NCBI GenBank assembly: GCA_003022685.1
Contig: PXSV01000144.1
Coordinates: 1-8,411, forward strand
Source: Halobacteriales archaeon SW_9_67_24
Lineage (GTDB): Archaea > Halobacteriota > Halobacteria > Halobacteriales > Halococcaceae
DNA length: 8,411 bases
Reading direction: 5' to 3'
Shown here: piece by piece, positions 5,981 through 8,411 of the stretch
How the letters are laid out: each line of letters begins with the position of its first letter
Numbering within the stretch: position 1 is the stretch's first letter
Notes under the pieces: model-generated
The model's input: the letters and a program-made list of their open reading frames with translations, nothing else
The model's database searches: none
What the model was told of the DNA's origin: nothing
Position numbers and translations under genes: made by a program

Positions 5981-6005
5981 GAGGCGCGAACGAAGTGAGC
6001 GCCTC
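5981..6005. repeat. Perfect 7-bp hairpin with 11-nt loop GAACGAAGTGA
   Basis: GAGGCGC (5981-5987) and GCGCCTC (5999-6005) are exact reverse complements around loop 5988-5998. The identical loop recurs at 5918-5928 between different arms (CCGCGAGC and GCGAGCGG, imperfect). Confidence 0.6.
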
Positions 6006-6013
6006 GAATGCGA

Positions 6014-6034
6014 ACGGGGAGCGGAGCGACCCGT
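6014..6034. repeat. Perfect 5-bp hairpin with 11-nt loop GAGCGGAGCGA
   Basis: ACGGG (6014-6018) and CCCGT (6030-6034) pair around the loop at 6019-6029. A further loop-like unit, GAGCGTAGCGA (6035-6045), follows directly. Confidence 0.55.
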
Positions 6035-6060
6035 GAGCGTAGCGAGCGAACCCCCGCAGT

Positions 6061-6065
6061 AAAAA
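6061..6065 (-). terminator. T5 tract after the DUF2070 gene
   Basis: A5 on the plus strand gives T5 on the coding strand, 3 nt after the TGA stop at 6069-6071. With the T8 tract inside the last codons (6078-6085), it makes a likely termination zone. Confidence 0.5.
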
Positions 6066-6068
6066 CGT

Positions 6069-7922
6069 TCAGGTGGCAAAAAAAAGGAGCACACTCACTG
6101 CCATCAGCGCGAGAACGAGCGCGGCGGCGAGCACGCCACCCATCGCCACCATCGCGTTGGCGTGGCTGGCGAGCGTCTCGGTCCGGTCGTTGCCGAACAC
6201 CGTGACCTCGGCGCGCTCGGTCGCCATCCCGGCGGCGACGGGTTCGCAGTCGGCGAGCGCCTCGTCGACGAGGGCTTCGATCCGGGCGGCGAGTGCGTCG
6301 CCGTCGATCGCGTCGCCGACCTGGTTGGTCGAGTCGACGGTGTTCACCACGTGGGTGTCGGTCGTGAGCACCTCGGCGGTGTCCACGGGAAGGGAATCGA
6401 CGATCGTCTCGCGGAGGCCCGGTTTCATGTTGTTGCCGTCGATCAGCACGTAGGCAGTGGTGTCGCCGCCGACGTCGAACACCGCGACGCGGATGCCGAG
6501 GGGACCGATGCCCTCGGTGGGCTCCCACGGCGTTTCGTCCCACGCGACGCCGAGGTGGAGGGTGTCCTGAGGCGCGTTGGCGAGATCGTCGGCGACCGTC
6601 CCGGCGGCCTCCATCAGATCGAACGATCGCTGGCTGCCGGGAACGACGTGACCGAGATCCGGGCCGTCGAGCCCGTTGTTGGAGTTGTGGGCGTCGGCGA
6701 GCAGGACGTCCGAAAGCCCGCGCGAGCGCGCCTCCGCGGCCGCCGAGAGCCCCACGGAGTAGTCGACGTCGTCGGCAAAGCCTGGAGCGTACGTCGAGAC
6801 GAGCAGCGCGCTGTCGCCGATCGCGTGGCCGGTCACGGTGGCCTCGCCGACGGTCGCGCGCCGGCTCGGGGTCGCGGTCTCGGCGTACTCGATGCGTCTG
6901 TTCGCGCGCGTGACCGCATCGAGCACTGTGTCGACCTCGCGCTCGGTCACGAGGTTGAAGTCGTGGCCGGCGGTGGCGTGGGGCGGAAAGCCGAGCCCGT
7001 CGGCGCTTTGGGCGACCCGTTCGGGGAGGTTGCCGCCGCCGATCTCGCCCATCGGCCCCGGGTGGATCATCGGGAGGACGAACCGGGCTTTTTCCGTACC
7101 GTCGGACCGGCGAGCGGAGAGCACCGAGACGGGAACGATCGCCTCCTCGCCGAGGGACTCGAAGAACTCCTCCAACTCCCGCGTTCCTTCGGCGATGTGG
7201 CCGATGAACCCACGAGCGAAGTCAAGGACGCTCACGCCGAGACTCCGCCGCCACGGTCGGTCGATTGCGGCGACGAACACCCGGACGCCGACCGCGTACA
7301 GCACGCAGGTCAGCCCGAGCAGCGCGAAGTCGAGGGGCTCCACGGCTTGCAGCTCGGCGGGGCCCTCGCTCGGCCGCGAGAGGAACACTCGCACCAGCGG
7401 GCCGCCGACCTCGACGAACCGCATCGTGCCGCTGTAGATCAGGACGAGCACCGCGGCGATCGCGGTTTGGATGCTCGCGGGCACGCTCGCGGCGAGCAGC
7501 GACTTCCGTGAAACGGCCATCACCGCGAGCAAGCGGAGCGCGAACACGGAGGCGAGCCCGATCGTCAGCGCGTCGAAGACGAACTGCTGGCCGAGCGGCG
7601 TGAGCACGGCAACGACGCCCGCCGCGACGAGCACGACGACGAGCACGAGCTCGCACACGAGCGCGAGCAGCGACGCCCGGTTCGGCGTGAGCTGGCCGCC
7701 GAGCCGACGGTCGACCGGCGGGGTGAGCACCGCCGCGGCAACCGTCGGAACGCCGATGAAGAACACGCCCTGCCACGCGTCCTCGAGGACGAACCGTGAG
7801 TCGAAGGCCGCGACGCCCGCGAGCGCGGCGACCACCAGCGCGAACCCCAGACTCGCGTACCACCGCGGTGCGCGGAACACGTACCGCGAGAGCGCCGCGA
7901 GGTCGCCCTGGGTCGTGGTCAT
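6069..7922 (-). CDS. DUF2070 family membrane protein with a large conserved soluble domain
   Basis: 617 residues from the ATG at 7920-7922. A GTG 12 nt further upstream is less likely, since the TATA-like box lies 28 nt before the ATG but only about 16 nt before the GTG. The N-terminal third is membrane-embedded, with segments near 24-40, 53-66, 85-108, 115-136, 145-164 and 197-219. A soluble domain (about 230-585) follows, then one C-terminal membrane segment (about 588-614). The soluble domain has clusters typical of a catalytic or metal site: HPGPMGEIGGGNLP (287-300), ATAGHDFN (316-323), LADAHNSNN (408-416), DGNNMKPGLRE (495-505) and TTDTHVVNT (520-528). DUF2070 is an archaeal family without an assigned activity; a metal-dependent hydrolase role is my inference. 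It lies 51 bp downstream of guaAA but has its own promoter. Confidence 0.88.
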   Translation of the reverse strand: MTTTQGDLAALSRYVFRAPRWYASLGFALVVAALAGVAAFDSRFVLEDAWQGVFFIGVPTVAAAVLTPPVDRRLGGQLTPNRASLLALVCELVLVVVLVAAGVVAVLTPLGQQFVFDALTIGLASVFALRLLAVMAVSRKSLLAASVPASIQTAIAAVLVLIYSGTMRFVEVGGPLVRVFLSRPSEGPAELQAVEPLDFALLGLTCVLYAVGVRVFVAAIDRPWRRSLGVSVLDFARGFIGHIAEGTRELEEFFESLGEEAIVPVSVLSARRSDGTEKARFVLPMIHPGPMGEIGGGNLPERVAQSADGLGFPPHATAGHDFNLVTEREVDTVLDAVTRANRRIEYAETATPSRRATVGEATVTGHAIGDSALLVSTYAPGFADDVDYSVGLSAAAEARSRGLSDVLLADAHNSNNGLDGPDLGHVVPGSQRSFDLMEAAGTVADDLANAPQDTLHLGVAWDETPWEPTEGIGPLGIRVAVFDVGGDTTAYVLIDGNNMKPGLRETIVDSLPVDTAEVLTTDTHVVNTVDSTNQVGDAIDGDALAARIEALVDEALADCEPVAAGMATERAEVTVFGNDRTETLASHANAMVAMGGVLAAALVLALMAVSVLLFFAT

Positions 7923-7945
7923 TGCGGGCAACACCGTGCGAGCAG

Positions 7946-7955
7946 GGTTAAAACC
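7946..7955 (-). promoter_or_regulatory. TATA box for the DUF2070 gene
   Basis: Minus-strand GGTTTTAACC, centred about 28 nt before the ATG at 7922, is a strong leaderless-type promoter that decides the start choice. It lies within a short inverted repeat (GGGTT-aa-AACCC, 7945-7956). Confidence 0.6.
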
Positions 7956-7975
7956 CCGCTACTCGCCGAGGGGTT
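7952..7975 (-). terminator. Hairpin plus T-tract terminator of guaAA
   Basis: On the minus strand AACCCC (beginning inside the TAA stop) pairs with GGGGTT across a 12-nt loop and continues into TTAA, giving a stem followed by four T. It shares bases with the DUF2070 TATA box. Confidence 0.4.
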
Positions 7976-8411
7976 ACGACTCACAGATGGCGCGGAAGTT
8001 CTCGAAGACGGCCGTTCCTTCGGCGGTGTGGGCCACCTCGGGATGCCACTGAACGCCGTAGAGCCCCCGATCGGGGTCGCTCATCGACTCGATGGCACAG
8101 ACCTCGCTCCGCCCCGTGCGAACGAACCCGTCGGGGAGTTCGACCACCTCGTCGGCATGGCTCGCCCAGACGCGGGTCTCCGGTGCGAGCGGGCCCACCA
8201 GCGGGTCCTCGGGAGCGTCGATTTCGACGGTGACGTCGGCGTAGCCGCCGTAGTCGCCGGCACCGACCGCCCCGCCGAGTGTATCCGCGATGATCTGCAT
8301 CCCGAGGCAGATCCCGAGCACCGGGACGCCGAGATCGAGGTACTCGTCACATCGGCCGCTCTCGTCGATCGACGGCCCGCCCGAGAGAACGAGCCCGTCG
8401 GCGTCGATCCC
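7974..8411 (-). CDS. guaAA: GMP synthase, glutamine amidotransferase subunit A (C-terminal 145 residues; N-terminus outside the window)
   Basis: The visible 145 residues start at ...GIDADGLVLSGGPS, and the frame is open to the window edge. This is a class I (triad) glutamine amidotransferase: the nucleophile C35 (visible numbering) is in GICLGMQ, and the His/Glu pair is in QWHPE (H123, E125). ADGLVLSGGPS and the SHADEVVELP loop (ASHAD) fit the GuaA glutaminase rather than PabA/TrpG or CarA. In most archaea GMP synthase is split into this glutaminase (about 180-190 residues) and a separate ATP-pyrophosphatase subunit, converting XMP to GMP with ammonia from glutamine. The frame stops at TAA right after the WHPE-containing C-terminus, as expected for a stand-alone subunit. 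The ATPase partner is not in the window. Confidence 0.93.
   Translation of the reverse strand, partial: GIDADGLVLSGGPSIDESGRCDEYLDLGVPVLGICLGMQIIADTLGGAVGAGDYGGYADVTVEIDAPEDPLVGPLAPETRVWASHADEVVELPDGFVRTGRSEVCAIESMSDPDRGLYGVQWHPEVAHTAEGTAVFENFRAICES

Larger units (their letters stand above)
5754..6045 (-). repeat. Dispersed structured intergenic repeat, copy B (inverted relative to copy A)
   Basis: The 422-bp stretch 5647-6068 contains no gene I can support; beyond the CPBP promoter it is made of this element. On the minus strand it carries the same ordered blocks as copy A at 3324-3548, including an 18-nt and a 15-nt identity. It is rich in short hairpins with purine-rich 11-nt loops of the form GARCGNAGYGA at 5821-5831, 5918-5928, 5988-5998, 6019-6029 and 6035-6045. 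Open frames across it are long only because the repeat is GC-rich, and show no protein-family pattern. Confidence 0.7.

Noticed and set aside
5647..6068. Insertion sequence or transposase remnant in the gene-free gap
   Set aside because: I see no transposase motif in any frame and no clear terminal inverted repeats with target duplication. Only the dispersed structured repeat is supported.
4928..6094. 388-codon minus-strand frame through repeat copy B and the CPBP gene
   Set aside because: It overlaps CPBP in another frame and translates the repeat into Arg/Ser/Thr-rich sequence with no family pattern. A similar peptide arises from repeat copy A, showing that it is repeat-derived.
6162..7511. 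Plus-strand open frame (449 codons) opposite the DUF2070 gene
   Set aside because: Antisense to a recognised family member; its composition is typical of a shadow frame.

Overview
The window is a GC-rich stretch of a halophilic archaeon (Halobacteria). This rests on the acidic predicted proteins, the archaeal split-type GMP synthase glutaminase subunit, an archaeal DUF2070 membrane protein, a HemL with a cysteine-rich insertion, GTG starts, and AT-rich TATA-like boxes about 25-28 nt upstream of several start codons, as expected for leaderless haloarchaeal mRNAs. The genus cannot be fixed from the sequence; a Halococcus-like organism is a guess from the style of the intergenic repeats.

Layout, left to right. 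Positions 1-163 (minus) hold the N-terminus of a membrane permease of the AI-2E/DUF20 type, cut by the window edge, with a perfect 7-bp inverted repeat directly before its ATG. Positions 223-2841 (minus) hold a two-gene module present twice in tandem. Each copy is a small soluble DUF4177-like protein followed, with overlapping ends, by a roughly 340-residue membrane protein with four predicted membrane segments. Both partners are clearly paralogous between copies and each copy seems to have its own promoter. This is the best candidate for an undescribed system here. At 2953-3300 (plus) a compact SWIM zinc-finger protein is transcribed divergently from the module.

From 3301 to 3590 there is a structured, non-coding repeat-bearing spacer. 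hemL (glutamate-1-semialdehyde aminomutase, tetrapyrrole synthesis) lies at 3591-4931 (minus), preceded after 31 bp by a CPBP-family intramembrane protease gene at 4963-5646 (minus). Positions 5647-6068 have no gene but contain a second, inverted copy of the same dispersed repeat, with several hairpins that have 11-nt purine-rich loops. DUF2070, an integral membrane protein with a large His/Asp/Asn-rich soluble domain, occupies 6069-7922 (minus). The window ends inside guaAA (7974-8411, minus), the class I glutamine amidotransferase subunit of GMP synthase.

Functionally the window is a set of short, mostly independently transcribed units: housekeeping biosynthesis (hemL, guaAA) mixed with membrane proteins of unknown or loosely known role (AI-2E-like permease, the duplicated 4-TM protein, CPBP protease, DUF2070). 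Only the DUF4177/4-TM pairs and perhaps CPBP-hemL look co-transcribed.
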